Assembly: GCF_002197815.1 (NCBI RefSeq)
Contig: NZ_NIUB01000002.1
Location: 1 to 64,000, forward strand
Source of the DNA: Pseudomonas oleovorans subsp. oleovorans
Lineage (GTDB): Bacteria > Pseudomonadota > Gammaproteobacteria > Pseudomonadales > Pseudomonadaceae
Reading direction: 5' to 3'
Length of the DNA: 64,000 nucleotides
Shown here: positions 18,107 to 27,324 of the stretch, piece by piece
How the letters are laid out: each line of letters opens with the position of its first letter
Position numbering within the stretch: the first letter of the stretch is position 1
Notes under the pieces: model-generated
What the model was told of the DNA's origin: nothing
Database searches by the model: none
Seen by the model: only the letters and a program-made list of their open reading frames with translations
Program-made: the position numbers and the translations under genes

Positions 18107-19185
18107 GTGGGGGGCTCGTGGGAACCGCTGCTCTCTCCGTAAAGGCCGGAAAGTTTATACAAATCATGGGCATGGCGCAGCAGAACCATGATCACCGCTG
18201 CTACCGGCAAGGCCAACAGCACGCCGGTAAAGCCAAACAGCTGGCCGCCAGCGAGGATGGCGAAGATCACCGCGACCGGGTGCAGACCGATGCGATCGCC
18301 CACCAACATGGGCGTCAGCACCATGCCCTCGAGCATCTGGCCGATCATGAACACCACAGCGATGCCGATCAGGGGATAGGGTTCGAGGCCGAACTGGAAC
18401 AGCGCGGCGGTCAACGCCGCACCGATGCCGACGATAAAGCCCATATAGGGCACGATGCTCGCCAACCCCGCCAGCACGCCAATCAGCAATCCCAGCTCCA
18501 GCCCCACCAGCATCAGGCCCGAGGCATAAATGATGCTCAGCGCCAGCATCACCAGTAGCTGGCCACGCAGGAAGGCGCCGAGCACCTCATGGCATTCGCC
18601 TGCCAGCTTGACCACCAACCCCTCGCGTTGACGCGGCAGCAGGCGCCGCACCTGCTCGACCAGCACATCCCAGTCGCGCATCAGGTAGAAGCTCACCACC
18701 GGAATCAGCAGCAGATTACCCAGCCAGGCCAGCAGTGCCAACCCCGAGGATGTCGCCTGGGCCAGCACCGCCTTGAGCACATCGGTGGTCTTGCCAATGT
18801 TGTCGGTAAAGACCTGCTTGAGTTGATCGACCTGCAGCAGGTCATCCTGCAACCCCAGATGCGACTGCGACCACGGCAAGGCCGTGCCTTGCAACCAATC
18901 GAGCATTTCCGGCGCCAGCTGATATAGACGCACCAGCTGTCGTCCCAGCATGGGCACCAACACCAGCAGCAGGATCAGCAATACCAGAGCGAACAGCGCG
19001 AATACCACCACCACGCCCCCCGTGCGCGACAGCCGATGCCGCTCGAGACGATCGACCAGCGGATCGCCCAGGTAGGCCAACAGGATGCCGATCAGGAAGG
19101 GGGAAAGAATCGGGTGCAGCAGGTAAAGCAACCAGCCGAGCAGAAACAGCCCAGCCATCCATAGCCAGCGGGTGGAATCGGTCAT
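18103..19185 (-). CDS. AI-2E/PerM-family membrane permease
   Basis: A 360-residue protein with about eight membrane helices, beginning MTDSTRWLWMAGLFLLGWLLYLLHPILSPF. The family block GLASIVPYMGFIVGIGAAL and the C-terminal GDRIGLHPVAVIFAILAGGQLFGFTG are typical of the AI-2E exporter/PerM superfamily. Substrates in the family range from autoinducer-2 to Na+/H+, so none can be named here. The start at 19185 is preferred over the in-frame ATG at 19206. Confidence 0.85.
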   Translation of the reverse strand: MTDSTRWLWMAGLFLLGWLLYLLHPILSPFLIGILLAYLGDPLVDRLERHRLSRTGGVVVVFALFALVLLILLLVLVPMLGRQLVRLYQLAPEMLDWLQGTALPWSQSHLGLQDDLLQVDQLKQVFTDNIGKTTDVLKAVLAQATSSGLALLAWLGNLLLIPVVSFYLMRDWDVLVEQVRRLLPRQREGLVVKLAGECHEVLGAFLRGQLLVMLALSIIYASGLMLVGLELGLLIGVLAGLASIVPYMGFIVGIGAALTAALFQFGLEPYPLIGIAVVFMIGQMLEGMVLTPMLVGDRIGLHPVAVIFAILAGGQLFGFTGVLLALPVAAVIMVLLRHAHDLYKLSGLYGESSGSHEPPT

Positions 19186-19258
19186 GCTCGCGTCCTCGAT
19201 GCGCAACGGCGCCAGGAAGGCGCCGCGTAACTGGGCTGTGATCCAGCCGGCGCCAATT

Positions 19259-20299
19259 CTACCAGCGAAAGCGCAACTGATCGGTGCGCGGTTTCACCTG
19301 CGGAGCCTCGGTTGCGCCCGTTTCAGGAGCCTCTACCGGCGCTGCGGCGTCGAGCGGCTCGCTGACTTCCTGCAACTGCCCCAGTGCCAGCTGCGCGCGC
19401 AGCTGCTCCGGGCTGGCGCTGACCTGATAGACCAGACGCTGACCGTCGATCTCCTGCAAACGCGCGGCGAAGGGTTCGAGCAAGCGCTCCAGCGCCGCGA
19501 AACGCCCCAGGTCAGCACCTTCGATAACCAGCGTCAGGCTGTGCGCCGCGCCAGGCTTGACGACGAACCGCGGCGCCAGGCGCTCGGCCACGGCCAGCAG
19601 CACTGCATCGGCCAGCGCAGCCTGATCGGCGCCCTCAGCCTTGCCCTGTTCACGCTCGTCGCCCAGCCACAGGCGCCAGGTCGCCTGCCAACTGCCGCCG
19701 CTTTCGGTCGCCTGCACGGCCAGCAAGGCATCGGCGCCATAACGCTCGGAGGCCTCACGTAGCGCCTGTGGATCGTTGGCCAGCAGCACATCGGCATTGC
19801 CCAGTGCCTGCTCGCTCAAATCAGCCAGAGGCAAACGCAGCAGCAGGCCGCGGTGCTGAGCCGCCTCGCGCAGCAGCGCCGACGCACTCTGACTCTCGCC
19901 GACCAGCTGGCTGCCTTCTGGCGCTTCGTTGAGCCACCAGGTCAGGATCACCGGTCGATTGGCGCCCCACAGGGCCAGGCCAGCCTGACGCAATTGCTGA
20001 TCGGTGCTGGCCGGATCGAACTCGACCAACAGCGCGTCGCCTTCATAACCGTACTGGCTGACGATCTGTTGCGGATCCTTGCGCAGGCCTTCCAAGCCAG
20101 CGCTCTGCAGCGCCTTGGCATCACCGGTCAAGCGCAGCACCAGGGTCTGCAGGGCCTTCTGCATGGCCGCGTCGCGGCTTTCCGGCTGTTGATCCGCCAC
20201 AGGTTCACGCACCTGATAAAGACCGGCAACCGGCGCGGCCAGTGCTGGCAGGCTCAGGAGCGACAGACAGAAGAACAGCAGGCGGATGGGCAAACGCAT
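19259..20299 (-). CDS. DUF2066 secreted protein
   Basis: A 346-residue protein with a cleavable signal peptide, MRLPIRLLFFCLSLLSLPALA, ahead of APVAGLYQVREPVADQ. The segment RDAAMQKALQTLVLRLTGD and the later VILTWWLNEAPEGSQLV match the DUF2066 family of unknown function, found between the permease and purM in Pseudomonas. No catalytic motif is evident. It is probably periplasmic. The start six codons inside the longest frame gives the best signal peptide. Confidence 0.8.
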   Translation of the reverse strand: MRLPIRLLFFCLSLLSLPALAAPVAGLYQVREPVADQQPESRDAAMQKALQTLVLRLTGDAKALQSAGLEGLRKDPQQIVSQYGYEGDALLVEFDPASTDQQLRQAGLALWGANRPVILTWWLNEAPEGSQLVGESQSASALLREAAQHRGLLLRLPLADLSEQALGNADVLLANDPQALREASERYGADALLAVQATESGGSWQATWRLWLGDEREQGKAEGADQAALADAVLLAVAERLAPRFVVKPGAAHSLTLVIEGADLGRFAALERLLEPFAARLQEIDGQRLVYQVSASPEQLRAQLALGQLQEVSEPLDAAAPVEAPETGATEAPQVKPRTDQLRFRW

Positions 20300-20546
20300 T
20301 GGCGTGGACTCTCGCAAGGGATGGCCGTACGGCGGGCGGGCACAAAGGCCTATACCTTAAACAGCCGCTCAAGCCCCGGCAACCAGAGCCAGCGCCTGCG
20401 ACGAAGCGCATGCACGCGAGTGGCCGCTACCGGGCAAGCCTGATAAAATCGCGCGCCTTCGCCAGCCGGTACGCGCGCCAGGTTCCCTGAATGAGCCTGC
20501 GCCACGTCGGCGCCTACACGAACTCCCCATCCAAAGGCCCGGATCT

Positions 20547-21605
20547 ATGAGCAAGCAACCCTCCATCAGCTACAAGGACGCAGGCGTCGACATCGATGCC
20601 GGTGAAGCCCTGGTCGAACGCATCAAAGGCGTCGCCAAGCGCACTGCGCGTCCGGAAGTCATGGGTGGCCTGGGCGGCTTCGGCGCCCTGTGCGAGATCC
20701 CGGCCGGCTACAAGCAACCCGTACTGGTGTCCGGCACCGACGGCGTCGGCACCAAACTGCGCCTGGCACTGAACCTGAACAAGCACGACAGCATCGGCCA
20801 GGACCTGGTCGCCATGTGCGTCAACGACCTGGTGGTGTGCGGCGCCGAGCCGCTGTTCTTCCTCGACTACTACGCTACCGGCAAGCTCAACGTCGACGTC
20901 GCCGCCACCGTGGTCACCGGCATTGGCGCCGGTTGCGAGTTGGCTGGCTGCTCCCTGGTCGGTGGTGAAACCGCGGAAATGCCGGGCATGTACGAAGGCG
21001 AAGACTACGACCTGGCCGGCTTCTGCGTTGGCGTGGTGGAAAAGAGCGAAATCATCGACGGCTCCAAGGTCATCACTGGCGACGCGCTGATCGCACTGCC
21101 CTCCTCCGGCCCGCACTCCAACGGCTACTCGCTGATCCGCAAGATCATCGAAGTCTCCGGCGCCGACATCAAGCAGGTGCAACTGGATGGCAAGGCCCTG
21201 GCCGACCTGCTGATGGCGCCGACCCGTATCTACGTCAAGCCGCTGCTCAAGCTGATCAAGGACACCGGTGCGGTCAAGGCCATGGCCCACATCACCGGCG
21301 GCGGCCTGCTGGACAACATCCCGCGTGTGCTGCCGCAAGGCGCCCAGGCGGTGATCGACGTGGCCAGCTGGAATCGTCCGGCGGTGTTCGACTGGCTGCA
21401 GGAACAAGGCAACGTCGACGAACATGAAATGCACCGCGTGCTGAACTGCGGCGTCGGCATGGTCATCTGCGTCGCTCAGGATCAGGTCGAAACCGCCCTG
21501 GCCAGCCTGCGCTCCAGCGGCGAGCAACCCTGGGTCATCGGCCAGATCACCGAAGCAGCCGAAGGCGCAGCCCAGGTGCAGCTGAACAACCTGAAAGCCC
21601 ACTGA
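20547..21605 (+). CDS. purM: phosphoribosylformylglycinamidine cyclo-ligase PurM
   Basis: A 352-residue cytosolic enzyme that closes the imidazole ring to make AIR, the fifth step of purine synthesis. Family signatures are [19 protein letters not shown] at the start, [43 protein letters not shown] and [16 protein letters not shown]. The length is normal. Its stop TGA shares the A with the purN ATG. It is divergent from the DUF2066 gene, with about 250 bp between them. Confidence 0.98.
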   Translation: MSKQPSISYKDAGVDIDAGEALVERIKGVAKRTARPEVMGGLGGFGALCEIPAGYKQPVLVSGTDGVGTKLRLALNLNKHDSIGQDLVAMCVNDLVVCGAEPLFFLDYYATGKLNVDVAATVVTGIGAGCELAGCSLVGGETAEMPGMYEGEDYDLAGFCVGVVEKSEIIDGSKVITGDALIALPSSGPHSNGYSLIRKIIEVSGADIKQVQLDGKALADLLMAPTRIYVKPLLKLIKDTGAVKAMAHITGGGLLDNIPRVLPQGAQAVIDVASWNRPAVFDWLQEQGNVDEHEMHRVLNCGVGMVICVAQDQVETALASLRSSGEQPWVIGQITEAAEGAAQVQLNNLKAH

Positions 21606-22249
21606 TGCCCTGCAATGTCGTCGTCCTGATCTCCGGGTCAGGCAGCAATCTGCAAGCGCTGATCGACAGCGTCGCCCACGACGGCAATCCGGCCCGCATC
21701 GCCGCGGTTATCTGCAACCGCGCCGGTGCCCACGGCCTGGAGCGGGCGAAACAGGCCGGGATCGCCACCGAACTGCTTGATCACAAGCAGTTCGACGGCC
21801 GCGAAGCCTTCGATGCCGCCCTGATCCAGGCCATCGATGCCCACCAGCCTGACCTGGTGGTACTGGCCGGTTTCATGCGCATCCTCACGCCTGGCTTCGT
21901 TCAGCACTATTCAGGCCGCCTGCTCAATATCCACCCGTCACTGCTGCCCAAGCACAAAGGCCTGCACACTCATCAACGAGCTATCGAAGCCGGCGACAGC
22001 GAACACGGCTGCAGCGTGCACTTCGTGACAGAGGAACTCGATGGTGGCCCCCTGGTCGTACAAGCAGTGCTGCCCGTAATGGCCGATGACACGGCCGAAA
22101 GCCTGGCCAGCCGCGTACACCAGCAGGAGCACCTGATTTATCCACTGGCGGTGCGCTGGTTTGCCGAAGGCCGCTTGCGTCTTGGCGCCCAAGGCGCAAT
22201 GCTGGATGACCAGCCGCTGCCTGCCAGCGGCCACCTGATTCGAACCTAG
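21605..22249 (+). CDS. purN: phosphoribosylglycinamide formyltransferase PurN
   Basis: A 214-residue enzyme transferring formyl from 10-formyltetrahydrofolate to GAR. The GAR phosphate loop ISGSGSNLQALID is at residues 8-20. The folate and catalytic region LLNIHPSLLPKHKGLHTHQ holds the catalytic Asn/His pair, and CSVHFVTEELDGGPLV provides the aspartate. It is translationally coupled to purM. Confidence 0.97.
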   Translation: MPCNVVVLISGSGSNLQALIDSVAHDGNPARIAAVICNRAGAHGLERAKQAGIATELLDHKQFDGREAFDAALIQAIDAHQPDLVVLAGFMRILTPGFVQHYSGRLLNIHPSLLPKHKGLHTHQRAIEAGDSEHGCSVHFVTEELDGGPLVVQAVLPVMADDTAESLASRVHQQEHLIYPLAVRWFAEGRLRLGAQGAMLDDQPLPASGHLIRT

Positions 22250-22257
22250 GAGACCCT

Positions 22258-22974
22258 ATGCGTCGCGCCCTGCTGTTCGCCCTGACCCTGTTCGCCCTGC
22301 CAGCCCTTGCCGAGGATCTGCAGCCTTTCTCCGCCAGCTACACGGCGGACTGGAAGCAACTGCCGGTCAGCGGCAGCGCCGAACGCAGCCTCAAGCGTGA
22401 GGACGACGGCCGCTGGACCCTCAACTTCGAAGCCTCGATGCTGGTTGCCAGCCTTACCGAAGAAAGCACCTTCCGCGTCGACAACGGCGCCCTGCTGCCC
22501 TTGACCTACCGCCTCAACCGCAGCGGCCTGGGTAAAGGCAAGAAGGTCGAGCAGGACTTCGACTGGGAGCAGAAACAAGTCATCGGCAATGACCGTGGCG
22601 ATGCCGTACGCCTCCCGCTCAATCGCGGCCTGCTGGACAAGTCGACCTACCAGGTCGCCCTGCAGCAGGACGTCGCGGCGGGCAAAAAGAGCGTGAGTTA
22701 CCAGGTGGTCGACGGTGACGAAATCGAAACCTATGACTTCCGTGTACTGGGCGAAGAAGTGGTACGCACCAAGGCTGGCCTGATCGATGCGATCAAGGTC
22801 GAGCGCGTGCGTGACCCCACACAAAGCACCCGCAAGACCGTGCTGTGGTTCGCCAAGGACTGGGGCCACCTGCTGGTACGCCTGCATCAGGTGGAAACCG
22901 ACGGCAAGGAATACCAGATCATGCTCAAGGACGGCACCGTCGCCGGCAAGCCGGTGGAAGGTCGTCGCGACTGA
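22258..22974 (+). CDS. DUF3108 secreted protein
   Basis: A 238-residue protein with signal peptide MRRALLFALTLFALPALA and mature start EDLQPFSASYTADWKQLPVSG. Repeated beta strands, RNRSGLGKGKK-type turns and the conserved LWFAKDWGHLLVRLHQVETDGKEYQIML end match DUF3108, of unknown function. It lies eight bases after purN and is probably co-transcribed. It is likely periplasmic or outer-membrane associated. Confidence 0.82.
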   Translation: MRRALLFALTLFALPALAEDLQPFSASYTADWKQLPVSGSAERSLKREDDGRWTLNFEASMLVASLTEESTFRVDNGALLPLTYRLNRSGLGKGKKVEQDFDWEQKQVIGNDRGDAVRLPLNRGLLDKSTYQVALQQDVAAGKKSVSYQVVDGDEIETYDFRVLGEEVVRTKAGLIDAIKVERVRDPTQSTRKTVLWFAKDWGHLLVRLHQVETDGKEYQIMLKDGTVAGKPVEGRRD

Positions 22975-23075
22975 TCTGCAACCAAATAAAAAACCGGGCC
23001 ATTGCCAAGGTGTTGGCTTAATCTGTTGATGCAGATCGCTAACGCCATGATCTGAAAGACAAAAAACAAAAATCC

Positions 23076-23104
23076 CCAGCAGAAAATATCTCCGCTGGTT
23101 TTTT
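23076..23104 (+). terminator. probable terminator after the purMN unit
   Basis: CCAGC and GCTGG pair across a 13-base loop and are followed by six T residues. The stem is short, so efficiency is doubtful. It lies about 100 bases after the DUF3108 stop. Confidence 0.45.
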
Positions 23105-23127
23105 GCTTCTAGGGCCCGTAACCACTA

Positions 23128-23813
23128 GAGGCTGTTGCCGTTTTTCTCTAACCAGTTGATATATAAGAGAAAACTCGCATCGTTGAAGCTCTAGTCCAAC
23201 ATCGATACGAGTTTACAATGCCCCGATTATTGCTCAGTGATGAGCATTGGTCGAAGCTGCGGGAAATTCTGCTGCGCAAGGCCATCTACCACAAGCGTGA
23301 TCTACGAATGACCGTGGAGGGCATGCTGTAGCATGTGCACGGGATGCCCCTGGAGAGATCTACCCGAAGCGTTCGGGAACTGGAATAAGGTCTATAAACG
23401 CTTCAATGCGTGGTTCGCAACTGGAAAAACGATGAGGCCATAGGAAAAAGTCGAGCTGACAATACCAGCAAGATTCACCTGGCAGTTGATGCTCATGGAC
23501 TACCCATCGAGTTTGAAATTACGGGGGGCAAATCAATGATTGCACCCAGGCTCCCGCATTGATTGCCAAGCTCCCGGAGGCAGAAACCATTGTCGCGGAC
23601 AAGGGCTATGACAGCGAGAGAGTTCGGCAGCAGGTTGAGCAACAAGGGGCCAAGGCCGTGATCCCGAGAAAGCGTAACTCCGTGAAAGGCAATGCGGATC
23701 TGGACAGAGGTCTTTACCGCAACCGGCACTTGGTGGAGAACGCCTTCGCCCGGCTAAAGCACTACCGGGCAGTGGCATCTCGGCTCGACAAACTCAAGAG
23801 AAATTACGAAAGC
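23128..23813 (+). mobile_element. decayed IS5-family insertion sequence
   Basis: The left end GAGGCTGTTGCCGTTT is preceded by TA at 23126-23127 and followed by a transposase relic. The right end is missing: sequence switches to a group II intron at about 23814-23818, a short distance before the expected transposase stop. The remaining element is about 690 bp, well short of a normal 0.8-0.9 kb copy, because of an internal deletion and right-end loss. Confidence 0.7.
23218..23813 (+). pseudogene. IS5-family transposase remnant
   Basis: The relic begins MPRLLLSDEHWSKLREILL, then hits a stop at 23329 where the family continues. Pieces of the transposase appear in shifting frames: CPWRDLPEAFGNWNKVYKRF-like sequence near 23345-23410, then a deletion, then NTSKIHLAVDAHGLPIEFEI near 23462. 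After another frame change come IAKLPEAETIVADKGYDSER and GLYRNRHLVENAFARLKHYR up to KLKRNYES at 23813. The DDE domain's first acidic region is lost in the deletion. It is not functional. Confidence 0.85.
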
Positions 23814-23857
23814 AACGGTCGCGGTAGGGACGGCAGTTACCTGCCGCCCCCCGCACA

Positions 23858-23890
23858 GATCCGTACGTGCGGAACTACCGCATACGGCTC
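23858..23890 (-). ncRNA. group II intron domain V
   Basis: On the minus strand the 33 bases begin GAGCCGTATGCGGTAG and end CCGCACGTACGGATC, a hairpin with the AGC catalytic triad and internal bulge of domain V. A GC-rich domain VI-like hairpin follows at 23818-23857. This motif is the strongest evidence for the intron. Confidence 0.8.
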
Positions 23891-23895
23891 CTGCC

Positions 23896-24120
23896 TCAGG
23901 TTCGTGACGCGAAGCGTTCCTCCGGATAGGGATGTGCAGTTCTGGGCTTCGGTATGTAGATGTCTGCGAGACGACCAAAGCGTGACCACTGGAGCCGGTT
24001 ACGCTGGCTGCGCCGCTTGAGAGCTTGCCGCCAGAGGCGGCAGACCGCCGAACGAAAACCACCAAGACGTATCAGGTTTCCCGGCACCGCGTGGTAATTG
24101 AGTAACCGCTCCATAAACCC
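23896..24120 (-). pseudogene. C-terminal fragment of a group II intron reverse transcriptase/maturase
   Basis: About 75 codons remain, reading GFMERLLNYHAVPGN, then LWRQALKRRSQRNRLQWSRF and IPKPRTAHPYPEERFASRT before the stop. This is the typical end of LtrA-like intron-encoded proteins (thumb/maturase domain). The fingers and palm domains with the YADD-type active site are gone; IS66 sequence replaces them upstream. It lies just upstream of domain V, as expected for an intron-encoded protein set in domain IV. Confidence 0.85.
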
Positions 24121-24140
24121 CGTCCTGGCGGACGGTTTTT

Positions 24141-24602
24141 TCAGGAAGCAGAGGCAGAAGCTGGCGAGCAGTTCCACGGCAGCAGCGCTTCGTAATCCTC
24201 GACGCGGCTCGCCGCTGACAGGCGTTCAAGGATGTGGCGCAACCAGGCGTAAGGCTCTTGCCCGTTGGCTTTGGCAGTTTCGATCAGGCTGTAGATCTGC
24301 GCGCTGGCGGTAGCGCCTTTCGGCGTGTCGCTGAACAGCCAGTTCTTGCGGCCGATGACGAAGGGACGGATGGCGTTCTCGGCGCGGTTGTTGTCGATCG
24401 GTAGATGCCCGCCTTCGATGTAGCGCACCAGCCTGCTCCAGTTTCTGGCCAAGTAGTTTACCGCCTTGCCCAGGGCCGTCTGCCCAGCGACCTGCGGCTG
24501 GGTTTTGTCCAGCCAAGCCTTGAGTTGGTCGATCAGGGGCTGGCTGCGTTGCTGGCGGACGTCGAGGCGTTCGCTATGGTCAGCGTCCTTCAGGTACGCC
24601 AC
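24141..24602 (-). pseudogene. IS66 transposase TnpC, C-terminal third
   Basis: About 150 codons of the roughly 500-residue DDE transposase remain. Motifs seen are [20 protein letters not shown], the catalytic region [20 protein letters not shown] with its glutamate, [20 protein letters not shown] and [16 protein letters not shown]. The first methionine and the next few codons come from the deletion junction with tnpB. The N-terminal zinc-finger and first DDE residues are missing, so it is inactive. Confidence 0.88.
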
Positions 24603-24913
24603 AGGTCGATACCGTCGAGCAGCCAGTTCAGCTCGTCGACCGTCAGCTCGATGGCTTCGTCACCGGCATCGGGTTTGGTCTTGAAACGCTCGGCTTCCAG
24701 ACGCTTGAGCCACAGGCAGAAGCCATTGCGCTCCCAGTAGAGAATCTTGACCTGGCTGCGCGTGCGATTGAGGAACACGAACAGCACCGGGTTGAACACC
24801 TCCACCTTGATGTCCAGCTCGACCAGCGCGGCCAGTCCATTGATGGATTTGCGGAAGTCGACGGGCTTTGGGTAGAGATAGACCTTCTGCACTTTGGCGT
24901 CGGGACGCATCAT
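24590..24913 (-). pseudogene. IS66 accessory protein TnpB, nearly complete
   Basis: The 107-codon frame, MMRPDAKVQKVYLYPKPVDF, covers the IS66 Orf2 family almost to the end. Conserved pieces are FRKSINGLAALVE, VLFVFLNRTRSQVKILYWER and NGFCLWLKRLE. It ends [10 protein letters not shown] at a stop created by fusion to tnpC, slightly short of the usual 110-115 residues. Without tnpA and full tnpC it cannot support transposition. Confidence 0.85.
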
Positions 24914-25245
24914 GACGGAACTCCACGGGAAAATAGGGAGCCCAGGATCCGGGATACGGAGAGGTCAGTTAAAGATGGGGTCTATGGAGCGCATACCAAG
25001 TATCGGGCTTTGGCGATTATGGCCACCTCACCCCGCTGCGCCGCCTCATCCGCTTCCTGTTCGTCAGGCCAGCATTTTGCCTCGGGCTTCCTTCAGGTTC
25101 GCAGTCACCCGCGACACCCTTGCCTCTGGCTAACGCTTCCCCTTGCCGGGTGTGTAGAGGACTTTCACCTCCAAGTCGCCAGGCTCACCACCACAGTGAA
25201 CCCGACAGCGCCAGTCACGGCGCTACGCGCCATGCCTGGCGCACC

Positions 25246-25270
25246 ATAAAAACCCGGCCGGAGCCGGGTT
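25246..25270 (-). terminator. rpoS transcription terminator
   Basis: On the minus strand AACCCGGC pairs with GCCGGGTT around a four-base loop, with a run of five Ts. It lies 19 bases after the rpoS stop. The group II intron 5' end follows immediately. Confidence 0.9.
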
Positions 25271-25288
25271 CATAATCGAAGCGAAACC

Positions 25289-26296
25289 TCACTGGAACAA
25301 GGCGTCGCTGGACAAGCCGTTCTTCTCCAGGATTTCCCGCAGACGCTTGAGCGCCTCAACCTGAATCTGCCGCACCCGCTCGCGGGTCAGACCGATCTCC
25401 TGCCCCACTTCTTCAAGGGTACAGCTTTCATGGCCGCGCAGACCGAAGCGACGCACAACGACTTCCCGCTGTTTGTCGGTCAGGTCGGAGAGCCACTGAT
25501 CGATGCTCTGCGACAGATCATCGTCCTGCAACAGCTCGCAGGGATCGGTCGGACGATCATCGGTCAGGGTGTCGAGCAGCGTCTTGTCCGAATCCGGACC
25601 GAGCGAGACGTCCACCGAGGACACTCGTTCGTTGAGGCCGAGCATGCGCTTGACCTCGCCCACCGGTTTTTCCAGCAGGTTGGCAATTTCTTCCGCAGAA
25701 GGCTCATGGTCAAGCTTCTGGGTCAGTTCACGAGCTGCACGCAGGTATACGTTGAGCTCCTTGACCACATGAATCGGCAAACGGATGGTTCGCGTCTGGT
25801 TCATGATGGCGCGTTCGATGGTCTGGCGGATCCACCAGGTTGCATAGGTCGAGAAACGGAACCCCCGCTCCGGATCGAATTTTTCCACGGCGCGAATCAA
25901 GCCGAGGTTGCCCTCCTCGATCAGATCGAGCAGAGAGAGACCACGGTTGACGTAACGCCGAGCGATCTTCACGACCAGGCGCAGGTTGCTCTCGATCATG
26001 CGTTTGCGCCCGGCAGGATCACCCTTCTGCGCCAGACGCGCGAAGTGCACTTCCTCTTCGGGAGTAAGCAAGGGAGAGAAACCGATTTCGTTGAGGTAAA
26101 GCTGAGTGGCGTCTAGCGCCCGGGTGTAGTCGATGTATTTGTGCTGCTTGGAGGGGGTGGCGTTCTTGGCCTTGGTACGTGCGACCGGTGCTTCCACCTC
26201 ATCGCCCTGAACCTCGCCGAAAACGATGCCTGGCTCCATGAGGAGCAGTTCATCGTCGACGTCAAACTCCGGCGCTTCTTTTTTGATGAGAGCCAT
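25289..26296 (-). CDS. rpoS: stationary-phase sigma factor RpoS
   Basis: A 335-residue sigma-70-family factor directing general stress and stationary-phase transcription. Region 1.2 is [21 protein letters not shown]. Region 2 is [56 protein letters not shown], broken here only for description, followed by region 3 and region 4 with [20 protein letters not shown]. Both length and sequence match Pseudomonas RpoS. It lies about 100 bp behind nlpD; in related bacteria the main rpoS promoter is within nlpD. The neighbours rsmZ and fdxA that I recall downstream in other pseudomonads are absent. Confidence 0.98.
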   Translation of the reverse strand: MALIKKEAPEFDVDDELLLMEPGIVFGEVQGDEVEAPVARTKAKNATPSKQHKYIDYTRALDATQLYLNEIGFSPLLTPEEEVHFARLAQKGDPAGRKRMIESNLRLVVKIARRYVNRGLSLLDLIEEGNLGLIRAVEKFDPERGFRFSTYATWWIRQTIERAIMNQTRTIRLPIHVVKELNVYLRAARELTQKLDHEPSAEEIANLLEKPVGEVKRMLGLNERVSSVDVSLGPDSDKTLLDTLTDDRPTDPCELLQDDDLSQSIDQWLSDLTDKQREVVVRRFGLRGHESCTLEEVGQEIGLTRERVRQIQVEALKRLREILEKNGLSSDALFQ

Positions 26297-26397
26297 TGTT
26301 GTTGTCCCTAGCTGAGTTCGACAACAGACTCTGGCGGAACCGTCCTGGCCACACCTGAGCCCGTCCCTCCTACGTGATGGAACGGGTCAGCGACGGA

Positions 26398-27276
26398 TCA
26401 ACGACGTGGCAGATATTGCAGCGGATCGACAGGTTTACCTTGGCGGCGAATCTCGAAGTGCAGCTTCACCCGGTCGGCTCCTGTGGACCCCATTTCGGCA
26501 ATACTTTGCCCGGCTTTGACCTGCTGCCCCTCCCGTACCAACAACCTGCGGTTATGACCGTAAGCACTTACGTAGGTATCGCTGTGTTTGATAATGATCA
26601 ACTCGCCGTAGCCCCGCAAACCACTCCCGGCGTACACCACTGATCCATCAGACGCAGCTAAAACAGGCTGGCCTAATTGCCCTGCGATATCAATGCCTTT
26701 ATTCAAACTACCGTTTGAGGAAAAACGACTGATTACTGTGCCCTCGGTTGGCCAGGACCAACCACTGGCCGAGCGACTCACTGGTGTTACTGGCGTAGTC
26801 GCTGGCGTGTTGGCTACCGGCGGGCGGGCGGGCTGAGTTGCAGGCGGTGCAGTCACGGCAACCGGCGGACGACTGGGCACTGGCTGAGTGACAACGGGCG
26901 AGGTGGCCGCAGGCGGTGCCGAAACGACCTGCTGACTGCTGCCCACCGGGCGGTTGTCGAAACGGATCGTCTGACCCACGCGGATCAGATAGGGATCGCG
27001 CAAACCGTTATGAGCAGCGAGTGCCTTCCAATCCCAGCCGAAACGAAAGGCGATCGAATAGAGGGTATCGCCACGCTGCACCACATAGTGGCCATCACGT
27101 ACGGGCTGACGCTGAACCACCGGGGCACGCCCCTGGTTCTGGCCACGGTCGACCACCTGTACGCCACCCGGTGGCGAACTGACGCAACCGGCCAACGCGG
27201 AGGCGGCAAGCATGGCGAGCGGCAGGCGAAACGCTGCAACTGCGCGGACTAGCACGTGAAGGACGGTGAAACTCAC
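26398..27276 (-). CDS. nlpD: NlpD-type LysM/M23 lipoprotein
   Basis: A 292-residue outer-membrane lipoprotein that activates cell-division amidases. A lipobox occurs at ASALAGC (Cys31). LysM is at about residues 63-107 (HYVVQRGDTLYSIAFRFGWD). A proline- and threonine-rich linker follows. The C-terminal M23 domain starts near WSWPTEGTVISRFS; NKGIDIAG and LHFEIRRQG keep the fold, but the zinc-binding set looks incomplete (asparagine-lysine-glycine where active enzymes have a histidine), as expected for a non-catalytic activator. Confidence 0.92.
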   Translation of the reverse strand: MSFTVLHVLVRAVAAFRLPLAMLAASALAGCVSSPPGGVQVVDRGQNQGRAPVVQRQPVRDGHYVVQRGDTLYSIAFRFGWDWKALAAHNGLRDPYLIRVGQTIRFDNRPVGSSQQVVSAPPAATSPVVTQPVPSRPPVAVTAPPATQPARPPVANTPATTPVTPVSRSASGWSWPTEGTVISRFSSNGSLNKGIDIAGQLGQPVLAASDGSVVYAGSGLRGYGELIIIKHSDTYVSAYGHNRRLLVREGQQVKAGQSIAEMGSTGADRVKLHFEIRRQGKPVDPLQYLPRR

Positions 27277-27324
27277 CCAACTGCTCCCTGAATGATTCCG
27301 AGTACGGCGCCCATTGTGCCGTAT

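Larger units (their letters stand above)
24121..24960 (-). mobile_element. IS66-family element with internal deletion
   Basis: Remnants of two IS66 genes lie head to tail: most of tnpB, then only the last third of tnpC. tnpA is absent. The tnpB end is joined directly to the middle of tnpC, showing an internal deletion of roughly 1 kb by comparison with typical IS66 elements. The outer ends are estimates: similarity to intron sequence resumes below about 24120 and above about 24960. Confidence 0.75.
23818..25244 (-). mobile_element. group II intron, reverse strand, disrupted in the middle
   Basis: Read on the minus strand, the 5' end GTGCGCCAGGCATGGCGC begins at 25244 and continues into domain I-type sequence, with GAAGCCCGAGGCAAAA and CTGACGAACAGGAAGC as I recall from bacterial introns. 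The 3' end has domain V (23858-23890) and a domain VI-like hairpin ending near 23818. In between, the maturase gene is reduced to its C-terminal end and an IS66 element takes the centre (about 24121-24960). The 5' end lies a few bases after the rpoS terminator. The exact 3' boundary is uncertain by a few bases. Confidence 0.75.

Noticed and set aside
24590-24602. Overlap of tnpB and tnpC as a programmed frameshift
   Set aside because: The tnpC part here is the middle of the protein, so the overlap is a deletion junction and not a natural frameshift site.
25010-25249. Short plus-strand frames near the rpoS end
   Set aside because: This sequence is better explained as group II intron domain I read on the wrong strand; such frames are often annotated as hypothetical proteins.
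25271-25288. rsmZ small RNA downstream of rpoS
   Set aside because: Only 18 bases lie between the rpoS stop and its terminator, with no set of GGA hairpins, and the sequence beyond is intron.
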